Shown in pieces: positions 1 through 5,275 of a stretch of DNA of 7,752 nucleotides. Positions within the stretch are counted from its first letter, which is position 1. Every line of letters begins with the position of its first letter. The stretch spans positions 1 to 7,752 of the forward strand of contig JAMOTN010000034.1 in the NCBI GenBank assembly GCA_027062325.1, given 5' to 3'. The notes under the pieces are model-generated. The model saw nothing but the letters and a program-made list of their open reading frames with translations. It ran no database searches and was not told the origin of the DNA. The stretch is from a bacterium. GTDB lineage: Bacteria; JAMOTN01. Made by a program: the position numbers and the translations under genes.

Positions 1-36
1 AGGCAAGAGCACTTAAAGTTAAGGCACGTTAATTGA
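1..36 (+). CDS. 3' tail of an upstream gene (partial, product unknown)
   Basis: The first bases are open in two plus-strand frames. Frame 3 reads ARALKVKAR and stops at TAA 30-32; frame 1 reads RQEHLKLRHVN and stops at TGA 34-36; frame 2 stops at once (14-16). One of the first two is probably the C-terminal end of a gene that begins outside the window. A basic tail such as ARALKVKAR would be an ordinary protein end, but ten residues cannot identify a family. In many bacteria ileS lies upstream of lspA, which makes it a reasonable but unproven guess here. Confidence 0.3.
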   Translation, partial: RQEHLKLRHVN

Positions 37-37
37 G
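21..37 (+). promoter_or_regulatory. sigma-54 (-24/-12)-like promoter candidate, weak
   Basis: The string AGGCACGTTAATTGA (22-36) aligns to the RpoN consensus TGGCACG-N4-TTGC with the exact GG-to-GC spacing. GGCACG and TTG match; the first T is A, and the highly conserved C of the -12 element is A. Transcription would begin near 48, about 50 nt before the preferred start of the zinc-finger gene. The site overlaps the end of the upstream gene, so its base content may simply reflect coding. Losing the -12 C is a serious defect, so this is only a candidate. Confidence 0.2.
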
Positions 38-97
38 ATTAATTTATATTAGCCGGTTTGGGCAATTTTACTCAGTTTGAATTCGGGGGTAATAAAG

Positions 98-706
98 GTG
101 GTATTTCTAGAGCCCATTTTTAAGCTGTTTCAATTCTTATGGTGGGTATTGGTTGAGATACCAATCGGTGGAGTAGCGTGGGTTGTAAGCAAAATTTTGG
201 AATTTTTATTTGCCCCCTTTGTAAAGCTTGCAAACTTATCAAAAGTTAAAAAGTTGGAAGAAGATACAAACAAGTGTACTCCTACAAAGCATCTTGGAGA
301 GCCAACAGGAACGTGTGTTGTGTGTGGAAAGTCTGTTTGTGATGTGTGTGAAATAAAGATAAGGGGTGTGCGATATTGCTATGATTGTTATAGGAAACTC
401 TACTTTGCGGCAGAGGAATGGGAGAAGCAGAAAAAAGAGCAATTCAAAAGGAATATAATAGCGTTGATTGACTTTATGGCAAGGTTTGTTCTTTTTATGG
501 TTATGGTTGCAATGGTATCTTATATAGGCTTGTGGTTTTTTGCTATAGTGTGGAGTTTTTATAGGCCAGGAGATGTTTATAACTTACTTCAAGAGCTGCA
601 AAGATTTCACATCAAGGGAGTTATACACCAGTTGGGACCGACGTGGAGTAGTATAAAGGGAAGTATAAATGAATTCTTCTACGGAAGTAGAGAAGTGGAA
701 TTTTGA
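98..706 (+). CDS. Membrane protein with B-box-like zinc-binding module, function unknown
   Basis: This protein of 202 residues has three visible parts. Residues 1-48 are hydrophobic and Trp-rich with an IPIGG turn in the middle, suggesting a hairpin or amphipathic membrane segment. Residues 60-97 hold eight possible zinc ligands: C60, H65, C73, C76, C81, C84, C94 and C97. The spacing (C-x4-H, CxxC, CxxC, CxxC) matches the prokaryotic B-box-type zinc finger, usually a two-zinc structural or protein-binding module. A strong membrane helix follows at about 120-149, then a short polar tail. The finger is probably cytoplasmic, because the reducing cytoplasm favours Cys-zinc binding. GTG at 98 is preferred because GGGGG (85-89) lies 8 nt upstream; an in-frame TTG at 77 would add 7 residues but lacks a ribosome binding site. 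A gap of 52 nt separates it from lspA. No specific function can be read from the sequence. Confidence 0.85.
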   Translation: MVFLEPIFKLFQFLWWVLVEIPIGGVAWVVSKILEFLFAPFVKLANLSKVKKLEEDTNKCTPTKHLGEPTGTCVVCGKSVCDVCEIKIRGVRYCYDCYRKLYFAAEEWEKQKKEQFKRNIIALIDFMARFVLFMVMVAMVSYIGLWFFAIVWSFYRPGDVYNLLQELQRFHIKGVIHQLGPTWSSIKGSINEFFYGSREVEF

Positions 707-758
707 TGGTTTCAATCTTTAATTTACTTAGCTTCGACTATAAATCTGGAGGTAGGAG

Positions 759-1448
759 ATGGGAGAAGGAAGGGAAAAAGAAAAGGTTAATAGTTCAGAG
801 ATGGTAGAGGAGTATACCTTTCTTGATAAAGTAAGATGGCATCTTGCATGGGCTGCTATGTATGGATTCTATCTTCTAGTTTGGCCAATATATGCCTTGT
901 TGCATCCTGTTTACACATACAAAAAAGTAATAAAGCCTTTCTGTGCTTGGTTGTGGAAAAAGTGCTGGTTTTATCTTGTAGTATTTGGGGTATTTGCTAT
1001 TGATCAGCTTTCAAAATTGTGGGTAACTAGTTACGTGAAAAAATATGGACAAATTCCAGTTATAAAGGATGTTCTACATCTAGTATTTGTTATGAATCCA
1101 GGAGCTGCCTTTGGAATACTTCCAAATAAAAAGTGGTTGTTTGTGGGGATATCTCTTATTACGATTGGTTTAATAATGTATTATGAGAAAAATATAAAAA
1201 GTTGGTGGTTAAAAACAGCCTTAGCTTTTTTGATGGGCGGTGGACTTGGCAACCTTTACGATAGAATAAAATATGGAGCGGTTATTGATTTTATAGATGT
1301 CAGATTTATAGATTGGCCGGTGTTTAACCTTGCTGATGTTTTTATAGACATAGGAGTCGGCATGTTTATAGCTGAGATAATATTTGGAAGTGAAGAGGAT
1401 TTTGACAATATACTAAAAGAGGATGATGAAAATGGTGAACTTTCCTAA
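759..1448 (+). CDS. lspA: Lipoprotein signal peptidase (signal peptidase II) with N-terminal extension
   Basis: LspA is an inner-membrane aspartyl protease that cuts the signal peptide from prolipoproteins after Lgt has added diacylglycerol to the lipobox cysteine. Family signatures are all present: IDQLSK (81-86), MNPGAAFGI (112-120), GGGLGNLYDR (160-169) and FNLADV (189-194). D177 (in VIDFID) and D193 (in NLAD) sit at the catalytic pair positions, and D168 and N190 are also conserved. The conserved core starts near residue 70 with the first membrane helix, so residues 1-68 are extra: a charged tail of about 20 residues, then a Trp/Tyr-rich hydrophobic stretch (about 27-50) and a basic linker. 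Typical family members have about 150-170 residues; this one has 229. The start is supported by GGAGGT at 748-753, 5 nt before ATG. The possible internal start TTG 951 has no ribosome binding site. The end overlaps lgt, which acts one step earlier. Confidence 0.97.
   Translation: MGEGREKEKVNSSEMVEEYTFLDKVRWHLAWAAMYGFYLLVWPIYALLHPVYTYKKVIKPFCAWLWKKCWFYLVVFGVFAIDQLSKLWVTSYVKKYGQIPVIKDVLHLVFVMNPGAAFGILPNKKWLFVGISLITIGLIMYYEKNIKSWWLKTALAFLMGGGLGNLYDRIKYGAVIDFIDVRFIDWPVFNLADVFIDIGVGMFIAEIIFGSEEDFDNILKEDDENGELS
1418..1422 (+). promoter_or_regulatory. Ribosome binding site deciding the lgt start
   Basis: AGAGG at 1418-1422 lies inside the lspA 3' end. It touches ATG 1423 and ATG 1426, which is too close for initiation there, but is 9 nt from ATG 1432. 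The ATG at 1432 is therefore the better start. Confidence 0.5.
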
Positions 1449-2241
1449 GCCGCACCCTTATGGGATAATGGTTTCTTTGGGATTTCTTTCTGGCTGGGCA
1501 ATGGCGGTGTGGCGTTTTAAGCGCCATTTTTTTAGAGGAGATCCTGAGGCTTCCCAAAAGGCTTTTGATAAGGCAACGGATGTGGCACTTGTCGGGGGAA
1601 TGTTCGGATTTTTGGGAGCTAAACTCATGTTTTTGTGGGCACACAGGCATGAATTGGACAGCTTATGGAGAGCGTTCCTTTCTTCTGGAGGGTTTGTGTT
1701 TTTTGGTGGAGTAATTGGTGCAATTTTAGCGTTATTTGTATATGCGCGCTACACTGGTATTCCATTTTTATATCTTACGGATTTGCTCTCCCCTTCTTTA
1801 AGTTTAGGGCATGCTATAGGAAGAATAGGTTGTTTTTTGAATGGATGTTGTTACGGTATACCTGTTGGAAGTTGTTGTGCATTTTTAGGAGCTTACTGTG
1901 CGCACACAGGAAATCCTGCTATAGATATGGTGAAGCGCTATCCAACTCAGTTATTTGAGAGTACCTTTCTTTTTATCCTGACTTATATACTTGTTAAATT
2001 TGGCAATGTAGAAAAACGGGGGCATACTACGGGGTTATACTTTGTAAGCTACGGAGTTTGGAGGTTTTTGATTGAATTTATAAGAGGGGATGATAGAGGA
2101 ACATATTTTGCAGGATTATGGATATCGCAGTGGATTGCTCTGGCAGTGGCGATAATGGGATTGGTTCTGCTTTTTAGGGCAAAGGTTGATGATAAACAGG
2201 AAAAGATGAAAAAAGCGATGGAGGACAGAGATGATAGTTGA
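1432..2241 (+). CDS. lgt: Phosphatidylglycerol-prolipoprotein diacylglyceryl transferase
   Basis: Lgt transfers diacylglycerol from phosphatidylglycerol to the lipobox cysteine of prolipoproteins in the inner membrane, the first step of lipoprotein maturation. With 269 residues it has normal length and many hydrophobic helices. The N-terminal HPYG (8-11), the SSGGFVFFGG segment (84-93), the signature GHAIGRIGCFLNGCCYG (126-142), YPTQLFE (170-176) and the late YGVWRFLIEFIR region (207-218) all fit the family. R131 corresponds to the essential Arg of the GRIG motif. This is the GRIGCF-GCCYG variant rather than the E. coli GRIGNF form, and the His of the E. coli GGMSFHGG motif is Phe here (F91); from memory many Desulfobacterota-type Lgt proteins share this. 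ATG 1432 is preferred over 1423 because of the ribosome binding site spacing. It overlaps lspA by 17 nt and rluD by 11 nt, implying translational coupling. Confidence 0.95.
   Translation: MVNFPKPHPYGIMVSLGFLSGWAMAVWRFKRHFFRGDPEASQKAFDKATDVALVGGMFGFLGAKLMFLWAHRHELDSLWRAFLSSGGFVFFGGVIGAILALFVYARYTGIPFLYLTDLLSPSLSLGHAIGRIGCFLNGCCYGIPVGSCCAFLGAYCAHTGNPAIDMVKRYPTQLFESTFLFILTYILVKFGNVEKRGHTTGLYFVSYGVWRFLIEFIRGDDRGTYFAGLWISQWIALAVAIMGLVLLFRAKVDDKQEKMKKAMEDRDDS
1509..1533 (+). terminator. Intragenic terminator-like hairpin with T-tract, inside lgt
   Basis: TGGCG (1510-1514) and CGCCA (1522-1526) can pair around a 7-nt loop, extended by G-U wobbles on both sides, and seven Ts (1527-1533) follow directly. 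An upstream copy, ATGGCG at 1501-1506, can compete for the same 3' arm (CGCCAT, 1522-1527). This has the form of an intrinsic terminator about 80 nt into lgt, yet it lies fully in coding sequence. Translating ribosomes would normally prevent it from folding, so any role would be polarity or attenuation. It could equally be chance created by the codons for WRFKRHFF. Confidence 0.25.
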
Positions 2242-3139
2242 GCTTGAGGGAAGAGAAGGTTTGAGATTGGATATGCATTTGCTTGAAGAATTGAAGAAGA
2301 GGGAAGTTAGTGCTATAACGCGAAGTAAAATACAGAAGCTAATAAGGGATGGAAAAGTTGAGATAAATGGTGTTGTTGTGAAAAAAGGAGGTTTAAAGTT
2401 AAAGGGAAAAGAGAAGATAACGGTGAATTTTGAATTTGATGAGAATGAAGAAATTGAGGCAGAAAATATACCTCTGGATATAATTTACGAAGATAACGTG
2501 ATATTAGTTGTAAATAAGCCTGCTGGGATGGTGGTGCATCCCGCTGCAGGGCACAGAAAAGGTACTTTAGTCAATGCAATCTTATACCATGTGAAAGATT
2601 TAGATTTTCCCCAAGGAAAGGTTGGATTGGTTCATAGATTGGACAAGGATACCTCAGGATGTCTGGTTGTAGCTAAGAATGAGGAAGCACTTTTAGAGCT
2701 TAGGAGGCAGTGGCAAAATAGAGCGGTAGAAAAAGAGTATGTTGCTGTAGTGGAAGGGCATATTCCAGATGGTATAACGGTTTTAAAAGGGCCGATAGGT
2801 AGACATCCTAAAGACAGAATCAAAATGGCTGTTGTTTCATATGGTAAGGAGGCTGAAACTTGGGTTGAGCCGATTGAATATCTTAAAGGAGCTACTTTGT
2901 GCAAAGTTTTGATTAAAACTGGTAGAACTCACCAGATAAGAGTACATCTATCAAGATTTGGACATCCCATAGTTGGAGATAAGGTTTATGGTAAGGGAAG
3001 TAACTTAATAAATAGAGTTGCTTTACATGCGAAAAAGTTGGGTTTTTATCATCCTATTACGAGAGAATGGCTAGAAGTGGAGGCACCTTTAGCAGACGAT
3101 ATCAAGAGTTTGATAAATACTCTCAGACAAGGTAATTAG
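2231..3139 (+). CDS. rluD: RluA/RluD-family 23S rRNA pseudouridine synthase
   Basis: This enzyme isomerises specific uridines of 23S rRNA to pseudouridine; RluD members act on helix 69 of the large subunit. An S4 RNA-binding domain occupies about residues 12-75 (SKIQKLIRDGKVEINGVVVKK). The catalytic domain follows, with IIYEDNVILVVNKPAGMVVHPA (about 84-105) and the family signature HRLDKDTSG (135-143). D138 is the catalytic aspartate. KTGRTHQIRVHLSRFGHPIVGD follows in the C-terminal half, as usual. At 302 residues the length is normal. ATG 2231 is supported by GGAGG at 2220-2224, 6 nt upstream within the end of lgt. RluA, RluC and RluD are hard to separate by eye; the S4 domain rules out RluA, and the choice of rluD over rluC is moderate. 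Many bacteria place an rluD homologue next to lspA, which supports the assignment. Confidence 0.93.
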   Translation: MIVELEGREGLRLDMHLLEELKKREVSAITRSKIQKLIRDGKVEINGVVVKKGGLKLKGKEKITVNFEFDENEEIEAENIPLDIIYEDNVILVVNKPAGMVVHPAAGHRKGTLVNAILYHVKDLDFPQGKVGLVHRLDKDTSGCLVVAKNEEALLELRRQWQNRAVEKEYVAVVEGHIPDGITVLKGPIGRHPKDRIKMAVVSYGKEAETWVEPIEYLKGATLCKVLIKTGRTHQIRVHLSRFGHPIVGDKVYGKGSNLINRVALHAKKLGFYHPITREWLEVEAPLADDIKSLINTLRQGN

Positions 3140-3150
3140 GAGGGAGGCGT

Positions 3151-3477
3151 TTGAGAGTTCTTTTAAAGTATTTGTTCCTGTCATTTTTAGGAGTTGGAGC
3201 AGTTGTATTTGTAGTATCAGAAATTGGTATGTTTTACGAAACTGTTGCTTCTATATCGTGTGCGAGTAGTGTACGAAAAATTCAAGAGGCGGTTGATAAA
3301 GCCATTGTTGATGGAATGCGCATTCCGAAGTTTTATCCAATACCACTTGAGGAGTTGGAAAGAGAGGGATATTTAAAGTATCATTTAAGTTGTAAGATAG
3401 GAACGTTCTTTTTTATAGATGCTGAAAACAGGGTGCGCTGTTCTTATCATGGGGCAGATAAGTGGCTTGTGAGGTGA
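3151..3477 (+). CDS. Small membrane-anchored protein with pseudopilin-like globular domain
   Basis: This is a protein of 108 residues with one N-terminal hydrophobic helix (about 4-24) acting as a signal anchor, and an exported domain. The exported part resembles the end of type II secretion or competence pseudopilins: a Cys before a helix (C37, then SVRKIQEAVDKAIVDG), then LEELEREGYLK (66-76), a Cys (C81), a beta-like stretch and RVRCSYHG (94-101) with C97. In such proteins the pattern reads roughly: helix, 'LVxxGYLK', 'CP', 'V-x-CSxHG'. The N-terminus lacks the prepilin peptidase motif (G-F-T-L-I-E), so it should not be processed or assembled like a true pilin. TTG 3151 is the start, 7 nt after AGGAGG at 3138-3143. 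Its 3' end supplies the ribosome binding site of the next gene. The domain resemblance is by eye only, and no function is known to me. Confidence 0.75.
   Translation: MRVLLKYLFLSFLGVGAVVFVVSEIGMFYETVASISCASSVRKIQEAVDKAIVDGMRIPKFYPIPLEELEREGYLKYHLSCKIGTFFFIDAENRVRCSYHGADKWLVR
3471..3477 (+). promoter_or_regulatory. Ribosome binding site deciding the HAMP gene start
   Basis: GAGGTGA at 3471-3477 is a 7-nt match to the anti-Shine-Dalgarno and contains the TGA stop of the preceding gene. It is 5 nt before GTG 3483, an ideal spacing, whereas the upstream in-frame GTG codons at 3462 and 3474 lack such a site. Stop and ribosome binding site in one element imply coupled translation. Confidence 0.65.
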
Positions 3478-3482
3478 GTGGA

Positions 3483-4109
3483 GTGTTTAGGAGAAAAAAG
3501 TACCTTGTGAAGGTGGGTTTGCAGTTAAGATATATGATGCTTGTTTTGTTGGCAATGCTAGCAGTTCTTGTGGTTGTTGGTTGGACAGTATACTTTACTA
3601 TATGGAAAGAAATTACGGCAGACCCGAATCTTACGATGGATAAATTGGTATTAATATTTGAAAAGGGAAATGCAGAGTTGCTGAAAAAACTTGCCATAAT
3701 TGTGTTGTTTGTGGGTGTGCTAAGCATATTTGTTTCTCATAGAATTGCGGGACCAGTTTATAGATTTGAAAAAAGTGCAAAAGTGATAGCGGAAGGAGAT
3801 CTATCTTTGCGAATAAGGTTGAGAAAAGGTGATGAATTGCAAGAGCTTGCAGATGCTTTTAATCAAATGACAGAGAGTTTGGAGAGTATGGTGTTTAACG
3901 ATAGGCGTGTTCTCAAAAGATTAGAAGTCGTATTAAAGACTTTGAAGGAAAAGTTAACTACTAAAAAGGCTTGGAGTGAGGAAGATAAAAAACACCTGTT
4001 AAATGAGATAGAGAATGCTTTGGAGGCTTTGGATAAAGTTAGTTCTTCCTTTAAGTTGAGTGAGGAGAAGGAAAAGTTGTTGGCTGTATATGAGGAAGAA
4101 GCCAAGTAA
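3483..4109 (+). CDS. Free-standing HAMP-domain membrane protein (no kinase or chemotaxis output)
   Basis: This protein of 208 residues begins with a very basic cytoplasmic stretch (RRKKYLVK), a membrane helix at about 18-41, a short extracytoplasmic loop of roughly 30 residues, and a second helix at about 70-88. A HAMP linker follows (about 86-137): RIAGPVYRFEKSAKVIAEG has the conserved Pro of helix 1, and GDELQELADAFNQMTESL has the conserved Glu and the end of helix 2. The remaining residues (138-208) are highly charged and helical, probably a coiled coil. There is no methyl-accepting hairpin tip, H-box, GGDEF or other output domain, so it cannot be a complete chemoreceptor or kinase. HAMP domains pass conformational signals between membrane and output helices, so this could be a partner subunit for the kinase encoded 37 nt downstream. 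Similar short HAMP proteins are often annotated as chemotaxis proteins, which would overstate this one. Confidence 0.85.
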   Translation: MFRRKKYLVKVGLQLRYMMLVLLAMLAVLVVVGWTVYFTIWKEITADPNLTMDKLVLIFEKGNAELLKKLAIIVLFVGVLSIFVSHRIAGPVYRFEKSAKVIAEGDLSLRIRLRKGDELQELADAFNQMTESLESMVFNDRRVLKRLEVVLKTLKEKLTTKKAWSEEDKKHLLNEIENALEALDKVSSSFKLSEEKEKLLAVYEEEAK

Positions 4110-4146
4110 GAAGCAATTGAGTTGCTGTTCTGGAGGATAAATTGTA

Positions 4147-5229
4147 GTGTTGAGTGGCTATGCGTTGGGTGATAGGAAGGGTTTGATATATGATATGCTC
4201 TTTAAGGTGCTTAAATTTTATCTTTTGTTGATTTTTTTTAGCTCATCTATTTATGCAGAAGTGAATAGAGACAACCTCATATCTATTGCTAGAAAACTTA
4301 ACAGTTTGTTTGAAATTATAGAGAATTTTCCAGCTCCTATATCTCAAGGAATACTGGAAAGTGTTGTGGATATGCTTTACTACTCCTTGGGTGCTAAATG
4401 TTTGGCAGTTGTTGAGAAGGGGTGGATGTACGTTGTTCCGGCAGGGTGTAAAGTAGATTTAAGACTCATGGCTTCTGTAAAAAGGGGGCATATTTATTTT
4501 CAGAATAAGAATGGAGTAATGGTGTGGGCTGTTCCTATGAGGAATGGGGGAATGTTTTGGGTAAAGCTCAGAAATAATACAGGAGAGACTGGAAATTTAG
4601 GGAAAGCTTTGACTTATTCTGTAATTGGAATTGGTTTGGTTGTTTTATTAGGTGTAGTTGTGGCTTTATGGGCTTTTTCTCTTCTCCACAAAAGAAATGC
4701 AACTTTTTCTAGAGTTGTTCCTGAGAATCGTGATGTTGATAATAATGAGATAATAGTAAGGGTTTGGCATGAGCTGAGTGGAATACCGCTTCCGCCAGAA
4801 GCGGAAGAAAGGATAAAGATACTTGCTGGGTTTTACAGGCCTTTAAAGGTAACAAAATTTTCGGTGAAAGAGATTGTTCTAGAGTGTATTATGAGGCAGT
4901 CTGAAAAGTTCGATAATGTGGAGTTTGCAATTGAGGGTGATGACTTTGAAGTTGAAAGTGACAGCTTGCGGTTGGAAATTATACTGGATAATCTTTTAAA
5001 GAATGCGGCAAGGGAGAGTAGAAGTGTTGTTGTTGAGCTTAACAGTGATGAAAAGAGAATCTTTGTGAAGAATGCGGTTGATTGTTTAAAAGTTGACTTT
5101 TCGCGTTATAAAGGGACTGGTATTGGGTTGAAACTGGTGAGAGAGATGTGCTTTAAACTTGGAGTAAAGTTTGATATTGAGTGTAAAGATGGCTTTGTGA
5201 TTGCAACTTTGTCTTTTGAGAATAAGTAG
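4147..5229 (+). CDS. Reduced NtrY-like sensor histidine kinase
   Basis: This protein of 360 residues carries an export signal or anchor helix (about 20-37, ending SSSIYA), an extracytoplasmic domain (about 38-155), a membrane helix (about 156-180) and a short cytoplasmic part. The extracytoplasmic part, with ILESVVDMLYYSLGAKCLAVVEKG (69-92), looks faintly GAF-like and has C85 and C101. In the cytoplasm, WHELSGIPLPP (207-217) resembles a kinase H-box with H208. Only about 30 residues separate it from KFSVKEIV, the usual entry to the ATPase domain, so most of the two-helix dimerisation hairpin is absent. The ATPase domain keeps an N-box (DNLLKNA, 281-287) and G2 box (GTGIGL, 323-328), but the G1 box (DxGxG) is replaced by VKNAVD. 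GTG 4147 lies 10 nt after GGAGG (4132-4136). ATG 4195 (M17) would give a more typical signal peptide. Kinase activity is uncertain. The likely partner regulator is encoded two genes on. Confidence 0.8.
   Translation: MLSGYALGDRKGLIYDMLFKVLKFYLLLIFFSSSIYAEVNRDNLISIARKLNSLFEIIENFPAPISQGILESVVDMLYYSLGAKCLAVVEKGWMYVVPAGCKVDLRLMASVKRGHIYFQNKNGVMVWAVPMRNGGMFWVKLRNNTGETGNLGKALTYSVIGIGLVVLLGVVVALWAFSLLHKRNATFSRVVPENRDVDNNEIIVRVWHELSGIPLPPEAEERIKILAGFYRPLKVTKFSVKEIVLECIMRQSEKFDNVEFAIEGDDFEVESDSLRLEIILDNLLKNAARESRSVVVELNSDEKRIFVKNAVDCLKVDFSRYKGTGIGLKLVREMCFKLGVKFDIECKDGFVIATLSFENK
4786..4807 (+). repeat. GC-rich double inverted repeat inside the kinase gene
   Basis: Two overlapping perfect 7-bp stems, each with a 5-nt loop, can form here: CCGCTTC (4786-4792) with GAAGCGG (4798-4804), and CTTCCGC (4789-4795) with GCGGAAG (4801-4807). 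They are mutually exclusive. The element is distinctly GC-rich for this window and encodes IPLPPEAEE, directly after the H-box. No T-tract follows, so it is not a terminator. Confidence 0.5.
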
Positions 5230-5262
5230 GATTTAGAAAAAGTGAAATGGATTGGGCAGTGT

Positions 5263-5267
5263 GGAGG
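5263..5267 (+). promoter_or_regulatory. Ribosome binding site deciding the nupC start
   Basis: GGAGG (extended to GGAGGTGG) at 5263-5267 is 8 nt before ATG 5276. An in-frame TTG at 5252 would put this site inside the gene, so ATG 5276 is the start. The resulting N-terminus, MERLVSLIGL, is the expected NupC beginning. Confidence 0.75.
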
Positions 5268-5275
5268 TGGAGATA

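Noticed and set aside
717-745. Possible sigma-70 promoter in the gap before lspA (TATAAA at 740-745)
   Set aside because: The -10-like box is plausible, but the hexamer 17 nt upstream (CTTTAA) is a poor -35, and such A/T strings are common in this sequence.
1366-1650. Open frames opposite or overlapping the real genes, for example minus strand 1366-1650, 5233-5571 and 6945-7310, and plus strand 1665-1958
   Set aside because: They lie inside clearly coding genes, have low-complexity or unnatural composition, and show no recognisable motifs or good ribosome binding sites.
3313-3326. Perfect 14-bp palindrome GGAATGCGCATTCC inside the small pseudopilin-like gene
   Set aside because: A palindrome of this length is expected about once by chance in roughly 16 kb, it is entirely coding, and no second copy was seen in the window.
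3462-3482. Longer N-terminus for the HAMP protein starting at GTG 3462 or GTG 3474
   Set aside because: Neither has a usable ribosome binding site, while GTG 3483 follows GAGGTGA by 5 nt and gives the expected basic N-terminus.
4112-4126. Small inverted repeat AGCAA/TTGCT between the HAMP and kinase genes
   Set aside because: Only 5 bp with a 5-nt loop and no T-tract, followed at once by the kinase ribosome binding site. It is too weak to call a terminator.
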